A stretch of 64,000 nt of DNA from Pseudorhodoplanes sp. (GCA_022843165.1 JALHOD010000012.1:37267-101266); one strand, 5' to 3'. Shown: positions 18,778 through 27,884, counted from the stretch's first letter. Program-made: numbers and translations. Notes: generated by a model not told the origin, from the letters alone.

Positions 18778-18805
18778 TTGACTTTCGCCCCTCCGGCCCT
18801 ATCTT
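18778..18805 (+). promoter_or_regulatory. Candidate sigma-70 promoter for the DEAD-box helicase gene
   Basis: TTGACT at 18778-18783 and TATCTT at 18800-18805, spaced by 16 bp, give a -35 matching TTGACA at five of six positions and a -10 matching at four of six. Transcription would begin near 18812, leaving a leader of about 108 nt before the start codon at 18920. Identified by eye only. Confidence 0.4.
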
Positions 18806-18919
18806 CCGGGCACAGGAGCGACCGACAGGATTCGGTCGCCGCCCCCTTTCCGCGCATCGCAGTCGTCGTTCCTTCATCCGGCGCGGCTATATCACCGGGC
18901 GGCACCGCTTAGAGGTTCT

Positions 18920-20287
18920 ATGTCCTTCTCTCAACTCGGCTTGTCCGACAAGGTTTTGTCCGCCGTCCAGGCGGCTGGTTATACGACACCCACCCCCATT
19001 CAAAGCGAAGCCATTCCGCACGTTCTCGCCCGGCGCGACGTGCTGGGCATTGCGCAGACCGGCACCGGCAAAACGGCGGCTTTCACGCTGCCGATGATCA
19101 CCATGCTGGAAAACGGCCGCGCCCGCGCGCGCATGCCGCGCACACTGATCCTTGAGCCGACGCGCGAACTCGCCGCGCAGGTGCAGGAAAATTTCGACAA
19201 ATACGGCATCGGCCAGAAGCTCAACGTGGCGCTGATCATCGGCGGCGTCTCCTTCGACGAGCAGGATGCCAAGCTGACGCGCGGCGTCGACGTTCTGATC
19301 GCAACACCCGGCCGTCTGCTCGATCATTTCGAACGCGGACGCCTTCTGCTCACCGGCGTGGAATTGCTGGTGATCGACGAAGCCGACCGCATGCTCGACA
19401 TGGGTTTCATTCCCGACATCGAGCGCATCTGCAAACTGGTGCCGTTCACCCGGCAGACGCTGTTCTTCACGGCTACCATGCCGCCGGAAATCCAGCGCAT
19501 CACCGAGCAATTCCTGCATAATCCGGTGAAAGTGGAAGTGTCGAAGCCGGCCACCGCCGCCATCACCATCACCCAGAAGCTGGTCAGGACCGGGCGCGAA
19601 GCTTTCGAAAAACGCGAGACCCTCCGCCGCCTGATCAAGTCGCAAGACCCGTTCAAGAACGCCATCATCTTCTGCAACCGCAAGCGCGAGGTCGGCGAGC
19701 TGCACCGCTCGCTGGTCAAGCACGGCTTCAATGCCGTGTGCCTGCACGGCGACATGGAACAGTCCGCGCGCACCGCGGCCCTCGACAAGTTCCGTCAGGG
19801 CGAAGCCAAGCTCCTGGTCGCGTCCGACGTCGCCGCACGCGGTCTCGACATTCCCGATGTCAGTCACGTCTTCAATTTCGACGTCCCCCATCACGCCGAC
19901 GATTACGTTCACCGCATCGGCCGCACCGGCCGCGCGGGGAAATCCGGCGTCGCGATCTCGATCGTTGCGCCGTCCGACACAAAATCGCTCGCCGCGATCG
20001 AAAAGCTGATCGGCCAGAGCATCGTCTGGGACGGCGACCTGCCGGCTCCTGCAAGCGATGGCGAGGAACGGCGCGAGCCGCGCCGGCGCAAGCCGCAGGC
20101 ATCCCGCAACCGCAATGAACCGCGGGAGCGGAGCCAGGCCAAGCCGGCACCGGAAACCAAGCCCGCCCCGGTCGCCCGCCTCAGCGACGTCCGGCGCAAA
20201 TCGGAGCCCAAACCGGCACCGGAGCAGGACGCCGATACCTCACACCTGCCCGCCTTCCTGTTCAGGCCGACTCGCATCAAGGCCTGA
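18920..20287 (+). CDS. DEAD-box ATP-dependent RNA helicase (RhlE-like)
   Basis: Encodes 455 aa. It carries the full motif set: Q-motif (YTTPTPIQSEAIP), motif I AQTGTGKT with K51, motif Ia PTRELAAQ, TPGRLLDHF, motif II DEAD in VIDEADRMLDMGF, motif III TAT, and motif VI HRIGRTGRAGKSG. The C-terminal ~85 residues are basic and proline-rich, likely an RNA-binding tail. RhlE-type helicases act in ribosome assembly and in RNA decay with RNase E, whose gene lies later in this window. It is divergent from the hydrolase operon. Confidence 0.93.
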   Translation: MSFSQLGLSDKVLSAVQAAGYTTPTPIQSEAIPHVLARRDVLGIAQTGTGKTAAFTLPMITMLENGRARARMPRTLILEPTRELAAQVQENFDKYGIGQKLNVALIIGGVSFDEQDAKLTRGVDVLIATPGRLLDHFERGRLLLTGVELLVIDEADRMLDMGFIPDIERICKLVPFTRQTLFFTATMPPEIQRITEQFLHNPVKVEVSKPATAAITITQKLVRTGREAFEKRETLRRLIKSQDPFKNAIIFCNRKREVGELHRSLVKHGFNAVCLHGDMEQSARTAALDKFRQGEAKLLVASDVAARGLDIPDVSHVFNFDVPHHADDYVHRIGRTGRAGKSGVAISIVAPSDTKSLAAIEKLIGQSIVWDGDLPAPASDGEERREPRRRKPQASRNRNEPRERSQAKPAPETKPAPVARLSDVRRKSEPKPAPEQDADTSHLPAFLFRPTRIKA

Positions 20288-20490
20288 TTTTCCAAAGCCC
20301 CGCTTTCATATTTTGCAATGAACCAAACGGTTAATTGTACTGCTTTTTCTTGACGTTAGCATTGAGTCTGCAATCCCATTTACTCCCCCTTCATTCCTGT
20401 GAAATACCGTCGACCAGCAATTGAGATGAGGCTGCCACGCGGAGCCACCCGGGGCGGCCGTTTTGGTTTGCTGTATGCACGGGGGGCTGG

Positions 20491-21552
20491 ATGACCGCTC
20501 AAAGCGACGATCACGAACGCACGATGGCGTTCGCCGAAATCGCTTTGGGGCAGATCAAGGCCCTGCGCCAGCCCGCCTCGCCCCGCAACTACGAAGTCTG
20601 GTATAATTACGCGACCGGCTACAATCCGTCGCTCAATGAAATGGTCAACGAGACGCTGGCGCGCAGCGGCACGCTCTCGGAAGCCGACATCGAACAGGTC
20701 TACGAGACCTATCTCTCTCCCACCCGCCTGAGCGAGCGCATCGACAAGGTCGGCGCGCGCGTGATGGACGAGATCGATCAGGTCATGTCGATGGTGGATA
20801 CCGCCGTCGGCAATGCCTCATCCTATTCGCAGAGCCTCGCCGGCGTCGGCAAGCAGCTCGGCACCGCCGACCGGGACGGCCTGCGCGCCATCGTCGAAAG
20901 CCTGGTCCAGACCGCGAAGGAGATGGAGGCCGCCAACAGCACCCTCGAAGCCCGGCTGACGGCGTCGAAGGAAGAAATCAACCAGCTGCAGGAAAATCTC
21001 GAAGTCGTCCGCACCGAGAGCCTGACCGATCCGCTGACCTCGCTGTCCAACCGGAAATTCTTCGATCAGGCACTGGCCAAATGCATCGCCGAAGCGGCGG
21101 CGCAGAACCAGACCTTGTCGTTGTTGATGACCGACATCGATCATTTCAAGACTTTCAACGACACCTTCGGCCATCTGACCGGCGATCAGGTGTTGCGTCT
21201 GGTCGCGCTGTCGGTGAAGCAGAACGTCAAGGGTCAGGATATCGCCGCGCGCTACGGCGGCGAGGAATTCGCCGTCATCCTGCCAAACACCATGCTGCGC
21301 GCGAGCATCACCGTCGCCGACCACATCCGTCGCGCGGTCATGAGCAAAGAACTGATGAAACGCTCGACCGGCGAACATCTCGGCCGCGTCACGATCTCGA
21401 TCGGAGTCGCGGCCTTGCGGCCAGGCGATACAATACAATCGCTGATCGGTCGCGCCGATGCCTGCCTCTATGCCGCCAAGCGCAATGGCCGCAACCGGGT
21501 GATCTGCGAGAGCGATCCCGAAGTCGCAGCCACGGCGACGCAGGTGGCGTAA
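20491..21552 (+). CDS. GGDEF diguanylate cyclase
   Basis: Encodes 353 aa. The N-terminal ~175 residues are helical with a coiled-coil stretch before the catalytic domain (ANSTLEARLTASKEEINQLQ). The cyclase active site GGEEF is at residues 256-260 (ARYGGEEFAV), with the usual DIDHFKTFND metal/substrate segment, so it should make c-di-GMP from two GTP. The inhibitory-site position five residues upstream reads KGQD in place of RxxD, so product inhibition may be weakened. No membrane segment is seen, so it is cytoplasmic. It stands alone, 203 bp after the helicase gene. That gap has a TTGACG at 20350 but no convincing -10. Confidence 0.92.
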   Translation: MTAQSDDHERTMAFAEIALGQIKALRQPASPRNYEVWYNYATGYNPSLNEMVNETLARSGTLSEADIEQVYETYLSPTRLSERIDKVGARVMDEIDQVMSMVDTAVGNASSYSQSLAGVGKQLGTADRDGLRAIVESLVQTAKEMEAANSTLEARLTASKEEINQLQENLEVVRTESLTDPLTSLSNRKFFDQALAKCIAEAAAQNQTLSLLMTDIDHFKTFNDTFGHLTGDQVLRLVALSVKQNVKGQDIAARYGGEEFAVILPNTMLRASITVADHIRRAVMSKELMKRSTGEHLGRVTISIGVAALRPGDTIQSLIGRADACLYAAKRNGRNRVICESDPEVAATATQVA

Positions 21553-21567
21553 AACCGGCTGCTGCAC

Positions 21568-22833
21568 TCAGAAGGTCCAGGTCAGGAACAGATAGCCGAC
21601 CAGCGCCTGCCCGCTCGCGCCGGACAAAAGTCCAAAGGTCCCATTGGGCTGCAACTTGGCGTCCAGCAAGCCCAGTTCGCCGCCAATTTCCAGATTGTCC
21701 TTCGGCTTCCAGATCAGGTTTGCGGCATAGCGCGTGGTTTCGATCTTCGGCGCCAGGAAGGGAAGCGTGATATCGAGCGACAGCCGGCTCGCCATCACAT
21801 TCGCCTCCCAGTGCTCCGAGAAGACGTGATGATAGGAGCCCACCACGCTCCAGCCCCGCGAATCGGCGGATGGCGGGGCCAGATTGATCAGCGACGAGAG
21901 ATCCGCCGACGTGCCGAGATAAGGCGAGGCGTTCACCGCATAGGTTGCCTGCATGGTGAATTCGCTGCCGTCGGAGATTTTCGGCAATGACTGCGTCAAA
22001 CCCAAACTCGCCGCCCAGCCCAGCGCCGTGGAGCCGGTCGCTCTCCCCAGCCGCGCCAGCACGGGGTGGGCGCCCGACTGCTTCAGTTCATGCATCATGC
22101 CGGACCCATGCAGAGTCAGATCGTCGCTCTCATACCGCAGGCGCGCGGCTAGGACGGGATCATCCGGATACATCGGCGCGAACGTGCCGGCATCGGCCTG
22201 CGTCGTCGCCACGCCGGTTTCCAGCGACACCGCCAGTTTCCACTTGTCGGACAGCTTATGTTCATAGGAGAACAGGCCCACGGTGCGGTCCGGCGCCGTC
22301 GCCGAAAACTGGAAGTCGCCGCTCCAGAAATCCATCAGGCTGTCGGTATAGCCGACGCTCAGCCCGACCCAGGAGAGAATGCCTTCCGTCAGGGTGAAGG
22401 CGCCATTGCCGGAATCGCCGGAGGTTTTTTCGTATTCGACCTCGATCCCGGTGGTGAGATCGCCAAACGCAGTCTTGCGCGTGGTGTCGACGCGAAAACT
22501 GAAATCGCCCGTGTTCAGGTAACTCGACGGTCCCGAGACGACGCCCTGCCGGGTATTCAACGCCGGGATGCGGCTGCCCCGGCTGTCCATCAGCTTCTGG
22601 TAGATCAGCGATACCGTGCCGGACAGTTCGACACAGGTGCCCCCGACTGCGAACTGCTTCCAGGGTAGCCTGGGTTTCGAGTCGTCATCATCGTCGGACT
22701 CGCAGACGGCGGCGGTGGACGCAGGCTTCGGAGCCTGCGCCTGCGCCACCGTGGACCGGCACAAGCCGGCAATCACGGCGACCATAGCGCACAGAAAGAC
22801 AGCCCGGCACAATCCGGTATGTATGAGCCACAT
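21568..22833 (-). CDS. Outer-membrane porin-type beta-barrel protein
   Basis: Encodes 421 aa. A signal peptide (FLCAMVAVIAGLCRSTVAQAQA) is followed by an acidic linker (CESDDDDDSKPR) and then the CVELSGTVSLIYQK strand typical of alphaproteobacterial porins. Alternating hydrophobic strands follow and the C-terminal residue is phenylalanine (YLFLTWTF), the outer-membrane assembly signal. It allows passive diffusion; the substrate is unknown. It is convergent with the cyclase gene with a 15 bp gap. The start ATG at 22833 has a TAAGGGCG ribosome site. Confidence 0.8.
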   Translation of the reverse strand: MWLIHTGLCRAVFLCAMVAVIAGLCRSTVAQAQAPKPASTAAVCESDDDDDSKPRLPWKQFAVGGTCVELSGTVSLIYQKLMDSRGSRIPALNTRQGVVSGPSSYLNTGDFSFRVDTTRKTAFGDLTTGIEVEYEKTSGDSGNGAFTLTEGILSWVGLSVGYTDSLMDFWSGDFQFSATAPDRTVGLFSYEHKLSDKWKLAVSLETGVATTQADAGTFAPMYPDDPVLAARLRYESDDLTLHGSGMMHELKQSGAHPVLARLGRATGSTALGWAASLGLTQSLPKISDGSEFTMQATYAVNASPYLGTSADLSSLINLAPPSADSRGWSVVGSYHHVFSEHWEANVMASRLSLDITLPFLAPKIETTRYAANLIWKPKDNLEIGGELGLLDAKLQPNGTFGLLSGASGQALVGYLFLTWTF

Positions 22834-22937
22834 ACGCCCTTACCCCCGCGCCTATAGGGCCGAGGCATCGGTTTGTCGTCAAGCGTTTCAGGGGAGCGAA
22901 GATCCTACGGCGGACAGTTTTTGGATGGCGCCGTGCG

Positions 22938-23309
22938 TCAGCGGGGGGCGTGCTGGCCTGTCCTGCCGCGCGACCCGCCCTTTACGGGTCGTGCCGCCCC
23001 ACGCTGCGCGGCGGCCAGCGCCGCGCGCGCCCACGCCGCCAATTCCTCCGGATCGTCATAAAGCCGCTCTGGCATCCGGCGATACGACATCACCACGCGC
23101 TTGCCATTCTTCGCGATATAGGTGAACGGCGGCAAATGCTCGCGCTCGAAATCGGAGGAATTTCTTTCGCCGGCCTTGAGATAGATCGTATCGTCGGCCA
23201 CCAGCGCGAACATGACGCCGTCGGCATAGATGCCCGCACCGCCGAACATGCGGCGCACGGAGACCGTTCCGAACGCTGAAAAGATGTCGCGGATGCGATC
23301 CGGATCCAC
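22938..23309 (-). CDS. TfoX N-terminal domain protein
   Basis: Encodes 123 aa. The segment VRRMFGGAGIYADGVMFALVADDTIYLKAG is the TfoX/Sxy N-terminal domain signature. Full-length TfoX regulates competence in gammaproteobacteria, but in alphaproteobacteria this stand-alone domain has no assigned role. The last ~30 residues are basic (AAQRGAARPVKGGSRGRTGQ). It is 13 bp downstream of sufA on the same strand and may be cotranscribed from the suf cluster. Confidence 0.85.
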   Translation of the reverse strand: MDPDRIRDIFSAFGTVSVRRMFGGAGIYADGVMFALVADDTIYLKAGERNSSDFEREHLPPFTYIAKNGKRVVMSYRRMPERLYDDPEELAAWARAALAAAQRGAARPVKGGSRGRTGQHAPR

Positions 23310-23322
23310 GGATCGCGGCGCC

Positions 23323-23706
23323 CTAGTGCGCGCCGGCCTGATCGCCGCCGGCCGGTGTCAGTTGCACCGACTCGCCGCAGCCGCAGGCCGAGGTCTGGTT
23401 GGGATTGTTGAACACAAACTGCGCCGACATCTTGTCGGTCTTGTAGTCCATCTCGGTGCCGAGCAGGAACAGTACGGCCTTGGGATCGATCAGCAGGCGG
23501 ATGCCCTTGTCCTCGATCACCTCGTCGGCCGGGCTGGCACTTTCGGCATATTCCATGGTGTAGGCCATGCCGGCACAGCCGCCATTCTTCACACCGACGC
23601 GCACGCCGGCGAAAGGCTTGTCGGCCTTGGCCATGATTTCCTTGATCCGCTCAGCCGCGGCGTCGGTCAGCCGCATCACCTGGGGTCGGGGCCGGGCAGT
23701 TGCCAT
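23323..23706 (-). CDS. sufA: Fe-S cluster assembly A-type carrier
   Basis: Encodes 127 aa of the HesB/IscA/SufA family. Three conserved cysteines that hold the cluster are present: one in NGGCAGMAY and two in TSACGCGES. A-type proteins pass clusters from the SufBCD scaffold to client proteins. It is the last suf gene in the run, separated from the sufT-like gene by 87 bp that contain their own repeats, so it may have a second promoter. Confidence 0.9.
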   Translation of the reverse strand: MATARPRPQVMRLTDAAAERIKEIMAKADKPFAGVRVGVKNGGCAGMAYTMEYAESASPADEVIEDKGIRLLIDPKAVLFLLGTEMDYKTDKMSAQFVFNNPNQTSACGCGESVQLTPAGGDQAGAH

Positions 23707-23718
23707 GTCAGCTCTCCA

Positions 23719-23752
23719 GTTTCGAAACGTAACAGACTGAAGTTACGAAACG
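23719..23752. repeat. Palindrome and paired CGAAACG repeats before sufA
   Basis: A perfect 10 bp palindrome lies at 23719-23728. A 6 bp inverted repeat pairs 23728-23733 with 23742-23747. The heptamer CGAAACG occurs at 23723-23729 and again at 23746-23752, 23 bp apart. The cluster sits just upstream of the sufA start codon (23706, minus strand), where an operator or a leader structure would act. Confidence 0.45.
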
Positions 23753-23793
23753 ATTTCCCATCAAATGTGGGGTCTGCCGCGCCAAAACGCAAC

Positions 23794-24171
23794 TCACCAC
23801 ATATTGAGCACAACGCGCGCTTCGTCCGACATCCGGCTCTGATCCCAGGGCGGGTCCCAGACCACCTGCACCTTGACGGGACCGACACCGGCGACGCTGG
23901 CCACCGCGTTTTCCACCATCAGCGGCAATTCGGCCGCCGCCGGACAATTCGGCGTGGTCAATGTCATGTCGACATCGACGGCGCGGTCGTCCTTGATGTC
24001 GACCTTGTAGATCAGGCCGAGCTCGTAGATGTCGGCCGGGATTTCCGGGTCATAGACGGTCTTCAGCGCGGCGACGATGTCGTCGGTCATGCGCGCGATC
24101 TCTTCCTTCGGTAGGGTGGAGCCGCCCGTCGATTCGGTTTTGGCATCGGCCGCGGTGGGATTGTCGGTCAT
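23794..24171 (-). CDS. SUF-associated MIP18/DUF59 protein (SufT-like)
   Basis: Encodes 125 aa from the ATG at 24171, which overlaps the sufS stop as ATGA. The DUF59/MIP18 core is clear: LKTVYDPEIPADIYELGLIYKV, TTPNCPAAAELP with the conserved cysteine, and VVWDPPWDQSRMSDEAR. Family members in suf operons (SufT, PaaD-like) help Fe-S cluster maturation. The N-terminal ~20 residues are low-complexity. Confidence 0.9.
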   Translation of the reverse strand: MTDNPTAADAKTESTGGSTLPKEEIARMTDDIVAALKTVYDPEIPADIYELGLIYKVDIKDDRAVDVDMTLTTPNCPAAAELPLMVENAVASVAGVGPVKVQVVWDPPWDQSRMSDEARVVLNMW

Positions 24172-25409
24172 GCGAAGAAATCCTGTGCCTTGATGAGGGC
24201 GCGCGCCAGAACGTCGACCTCTTCCTTGGTGTTGTAGAGCGCGAACGACGCGCGGCAGGTGGCGGTGACGCCGAAGCGGTTCAGCAGCGGCATCACGCAA
24301 TGCGTGCCGGCCCGCACCGCGACCCCGGAGCGGTCGATGATGGTCGCGACGTCATGCGGATGCGCGCCCTTCAGTTCGAACGAGACGATGGCGCCCTTCT
24401 CTTTCGCCGTGCCGATGATCTTGAGAGAATTGATCTCGCGCAGGCGGTCATGCGCATAACGCACCAGCGCATCCTCATGCGTGCGGATCCGGCTCTTGCC
24501 GATGGAATTGACATAGTCGATGGCGGCACCGAGACCGATGGCCTGCACGATCGGCGGCGTGCCGGCTTCGAATCTGTGCGGCGGCTCGCCATAGGTGACG
24601 CGATCCTCGAATACCTCGCGGATCATCTCGCCGCCGCCATTGAACGGCGGCATCGCCTTCAGCAGCTCTTCCCTGCCCCAGAGCACACCGATGCCGGTCG
24701 GGCCGTAGAGCTTGTGTCCGGTGAAGACGTAAAAATCGCAGCCGATGTCCTGCACGTCCACGTCCAGGTGCACGGCCGCCTGGCTGCCGTCGACCAGCAC
24801 CGGAATCCCGCGGGCCTGCGCGATCTTCACCACCTGTTTCACCGGAACGATGGTGCCGAGCGCGTTCGACATCTGGGTGATCGCGACCATCCTGGTGCGC
24901 GGTCCAAGCAGCTTCTCGAATTCCTCGATCAGGAAATTGCCGTCCTCGTCGACCGGCGCCCATTTGATGACCGCGCCCTGCCGCTCACGCAGGAAATGCC
25001 ACGGCACGATGTTGGAATGGTGCTCCATGATCGAGAGCACGATTTCGTCGCCATCCCTGATGCGCTCGCGCCCGAAAGTCTGCGCCACCAGGTTGATCGC
25101 CTCGGTGGCGTTGCGCGTGAAGATCACGTCCTCCTTGCGCGGCGCGTTCAGAAAGGTCGCCACCGTTTCGCGCGCGCCCTCATAGGCCTCGGTCGCGGCG
25201 TTGGCGAGATAATGCAGGCCGCGATGCACGTTGGCATATTCGTGAGTATAGGCGCGCTGAATACGCTCGAGCACCGCTTTCGGCTTCTGCGCCGAGGCCG
25301 CGTTGTCGAGATAGACCAGCGGCTTGCCATAGACCTGCAGCGCCAGCGCCGGGAAATCCTCCCGGATGCGGGCGACGTCGTAGGCGTCTATGGTCACGGG
25401 CTTGTTCAT
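24168..25409 (-). CDS. sufS: Cysteine desulfurase, SUF type
   Basis: Encodes 413 aa of the class V aminotransferase group II. The PLP lysine is in FTGHKLYGPTG and the active cysteine in VTATCRASFALYN, with the MEHHSNIVPW motif typical of SufS. It removes sulfur from cysteine to supply SufBCD. It is 10 bp downstream of sufD and overlaps the SufT-like gene by 4 bp. No sufE is seen here, so the sulfur transfer partner must lie elsewhere or be replaced. Confidence 0.95.
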   Translation of the reverse strand: MNKPVTIDAYDVARIREDFPALALQVYGKPLVYLDNAASAQKPKAVLERIQRAYTHEYANVHRGLHYLANAATEAYEGARETVATFLNAPRKEDVIFTRNATEAINLVAQTFGRERIRDGDEIVLSIMEHHSNIVPWHFLRERQGAVIKWAPVDEDGNFLIEEFEKLLGPRTRMVAITQMSNALGTIVPVKQVVKIAQARGIPVLVDGSQAAVHLDVDVQDIGCDFYVFTGHKLYGPTGIGVLWGREELLKAMPPFNGGGEMIREVFEDRVTYGEPPHRFEAGTPPIVQAIGLGAAIDYVNSIGKSRIRTHEDALVRYAHDRLREINSLKIIGTAKEKGAIVSFELKGAHPHDVATIIDRSGVAVRAGTHCVMPLLNRFGVTATCRASFALYNTKEEVDVLARALIKAQDFFA

Positions 25410-25419
25410 TCGATTTCCG

Positions 25420-26751
25420 CTAGCCGCGCGCGGCCAGCCAGGCCGCCACGTTTTCCATCAGCACTTCGCGCAACCCGGCATGTTCGATGCCCTCCACCGC
25501 GTCGCCGACAAAGGCCTGGATCAACAGAGATTCGGCCTCCTTTGGCGGAATGCCGCGCGCCCGCAGGTAGAACAGCAGATCCTCATTGAGCGCGCCGGCC
25601 GTGGCGCCATGGCCGCAGACCACGTCATCGGCGAAAATCTCCAGCTCCGGCTTGGCGTCGGCTTCGGCGGTTTCCGACAGCAGCAGGGCGTTGGTCATCA
25701 TCTTTGCGTCGGTCTTCTGTGCGTCGGGGCGTACGATGATCTTGCCCTGGAAGACGCCGCGGCTCTCGCCGTCGAGCACGCTCTTGAACAATTCGCGGCT
25801 CTGGCAGCGACCGACGGCGTGATCGGCGACCAGCGTGGTATCGGCGTGTTGACGACCCTTCAGAAGGCTCGCACCGCTGATGCGCGCCAGCGTTTCCTCG
25901 CCGTCGAGGCGCAGGAAGATCTGGTTGCGCACCGCGGCGCCACCGGCTGTAAAGGTAAAATCATTGAACCGGGCGCGAGCGCCGACCGCCGCCATCAGAC
26001 TGGATATGTGCAGCGCATCCCCGCCCTCGCCGATCAGTTTGACGTGATCGACATGGGCTTCGTCGCCCACCACCAGTTCCAGCGCCGAATTGACCTGGTA
26101 GTCCACGCCTGTGGGGCCCTCGTAGCTTTCGACCAGCATGGCGCGTGAACCGCGTTCGGCAACCACGAGCGAGCGCGCGAACATAGATACCGGCCTGTCG
26201 CCCGTCGTGACGAACACCAGATGAAGCGGATGCTCGACCACGATGCCGGCCGCGATCCGGATCACGGCGCCATCGCCCATGAAGGCGGTGTTGAGCGCTA
26301 CCGCAACGTCGTCGGTCTCGATCACCTTGCCGAGATGCGCGGATACAAGAGGGTCGCCCTGCGCCAGAGCTTCAGCCATCGGGCGGATGCTGAGCCCCTG
26401 CTCCAGCTCTGCGAGATCGGACAATTGCGGCACGAAAACACCGTCGACGAAAACCAAGCGGCGGCGGTCCATGTCGCCGGCGAGGTTGCCGGCCTGCCTA
26501 GCCTGCGCCCTGGCCTTCGCGTCAGGCGGCTGCGCCAGCGGTTTGGCGTCGCGCATCAGCGCGCGCAGATCGGTGTATTTCCATTCCTCCACCCGCCGGT
26601 GCGGAAGGCCGCGCGCTTCGAAAGTCGCGAATGCCTTCTCCCGCATAGCCGCAACCGCGGCCGCGCCGGGCAGCTTCGCCTTCACGCTGGAAAACGCGTC
26701 GGCGAGCCCCTGTTCGGCCGCGGTCTTGATCTGACGGATCTCGGCGTTCAT
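25420..26751 (-). CDS. sufD: Fe-S cluster scaffold subunit SufD
   Basis: Encodes 443 aa from the ATG at 26751, which overlaps the sufC stop in a TGATG junction; a GTG one codon earlier is also in frame. The C-terminal core (GRQHADTTLVADHAVGRCQSRELFK, FQGKIIV, CGHGATAGALNEDLLFYLRARG) identifies SufD, and the N-terminal part carries PHRRVEEWKYTDLRAL. SufD pairs with SufB and SufC in the SufBC2D scaffold complex. Confidence 0.94.
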   Translation of the reverse strand: MNAEIRQIKTAAEQGLADAFSSVKAKLPGAAAVAAMREKAFATFEARGLPHRRVEEWKYTDLRALMRDAKPLAQPPDAKARAQARQAGNLAGDMDRRRLVFVDGVFVPQLSDLAELEQGLSIRPMAEALAQGDPLVSAHLGKVIETDDVAVALNTAFMGDGAVIRIAAGIVVEHPLHLVFVTTGDRPVSMFARSLVVAERGSRAMLVESYEGPTGVDYQVNSALELVVGDEAHVDHVKLIGEGGDALHISSLMAAVGARARFNDFTFTAGGAAVRNQIFLRLDGEETLARISGASLLKGRQHADTTLVADHAVGRCQSRELFKSVLDGESRGVFQGKIIVRPDAQKTDAKMMTNALLLSETAEADAKPELEIFADDVVCGHGATAGALNEDLLFYLRARGIPPKEAESLLIQAFVGDAVEGIEHAGLREVLMENVAAWLAARG

Positions 26752-27506
26752 CACGCCGCCTCGCCTGCATATTGCGCGTAGCCGCTGGCTTCCAGTTCGA
26801 GCGCCAGTTCCTTGCCGCCGGTTTTCACGATGCGGCCCCGGGACAGCACATGCACCACATCCGGCACGATGTAATCGAGCAGCCGCTGGTAATGCGTGAT
26901 CACCACAAAGCCGCGCTCGGGCGAGCGCAGCCGGTTGACGCCGTCGGCCACGACCTTGAGCGCATCGATGTCGAGGCCGGAATCGGTCTCGTCGAGCACG
27001 GCAAGTCTCGGCTCAAGCATCGCCATCTGCAGGATTTCGGCGCGCTTCTTCTCGCCGCCGGAAAACCCGACATTGACCGCGCGCTTGAGCATGTCCGGGT
27101 TGATCTCGAGCTTGGCGGCGGACTCGCGCACCCGCTTGATGAAATCGGGCGTCGACAATTCCGCCTCGCCGCGCGCCTTGCGCTGCGCATTGAGCGCGGT
27201 GCGCAGGAACGTCATGGTGGCAACGCCGGGAATCTCGATCGGATACTGGAAGGCAAGGAAGATGCCCTTGGCGGCGCGCTCGTCCGGCTCCATCTCGAGC
27301 ACGTTCTCGCCGTTGAACAGGATCTCGCCTTCGGTCACGTCATAGTCGTCCTTGCCGGCCAGCACATAGGCGAGCGTGGACTTGCCGGACCCGTTCGGGC
27401 CCATGATGGCGTGCACCTTGCCCTTCTCGACCGTGAGGTCGAGCCCGTTGAGGATCTTCTTGCCGTCGATTTCGACGTGCAGATTTTTGACTTCAAGCAA
27501 AGACAT
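26751..27506 (-). CDS. sufC: Fe-S assembly ATPase SufC
   Basis: Encodes 251 aa from the ATG at 27506 (GGGAG six bases upstream); a GTG at 27512 is in frame but badly spaced. It has ABC ATPase motifs: Walker A GPNGSGKSTL, signature FSGGEKKR, Walker B LAVLDETDSGLDIDAL. SufC powers conformational change of the SufBCD scaffold and is not a membrane transporter. Confidence 0.95.
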   Translation of the reverse strand: MSLLEVKNLHVEIDGKKILNGLDLTVEKGKVHAIMGPNGSGKSTLAYVLAGKDDYDVTEGEILFNGENVLEMEPDERAAKGIFLAFQYPIEIPGVATMTFLRTALNAQRKARGEAELSTPDFIKRVRESAAKLEINPDMLKRAVNVGFSGGEKKRAEILQMAMLEPRLAVLDETDSGLDIDALKVVADGVNRLRSPERGFVVITHYQRLLDYIVPDVVHVLSRGRIVKTGGKELALELEASGYAQYAGEAA

Positions 27507-27518
27507 CGCCACTCCCGC

Positions 27519-27884
27519 TCACTGCGACTCAAGAATTTCAATAATGGCCTGATCGACCTGCTCCAGCGTGGCGACCCGCTTCTTCTGGACCGCCGTCATC
27601 AGATTGAACGCCCCCTGCTGCCGGAGCACGAGTTTCGCCACGTCGTAATGCTCGAGGTCGGCATCGATATTGATCTGATAGCGGTCATGCTTCAGCACGA
27701 TCCGGGCGCCCTCGCGCGCCATGTCGAGCCCGACGGCGCGAACACGCTTGCCGTTGAGGTGTTTTTCCAGTTCCGCCGCCCGACCCACCGCCTTGGCGAG
27801 ACGCTGCTGCTGGGCCTCAAGATCGTCCGGCTGGACGCTGTCGGTCCCTTTCTGGCGCTTTTCCAGTTCTTTCTTGAACGACAT
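27519..27884 (-). CDS. Unknown protein inside the suf operon
   Basis: Encodes 121 aa. No family is recognised. The first ~45 residues are charged and helical, probably coiled coil (SFKKELEKRQKG, LEAQQQRLAKAVGRAAELEK). The rest reads as a small mixed domain (GARIVLKHDRYQINID, HYDVAKLVLRQQGAFNLMTAVQKKRV, LEQVDQAIIEILESQ). There is no cysteine, signal peptide or membrane segment. It sits 10 bp after sufB and 12 bp before the sufC start, so it is surely cotranscribed and probably helps Fe-S assembly. That role is inferred only from position. Confidence 0.85.
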   Translation of the reverse strand: MSFKKELEKRQKGTDSVQPDDLEAQQQRLAKAVGRAAELEKHLNGKRVRAVGLDMAREGARIVLKHDRYQINIDADLEHYDVAKLVLRQQGAFNLMTAVQKKRVATLEQVDQAIIEILESQ

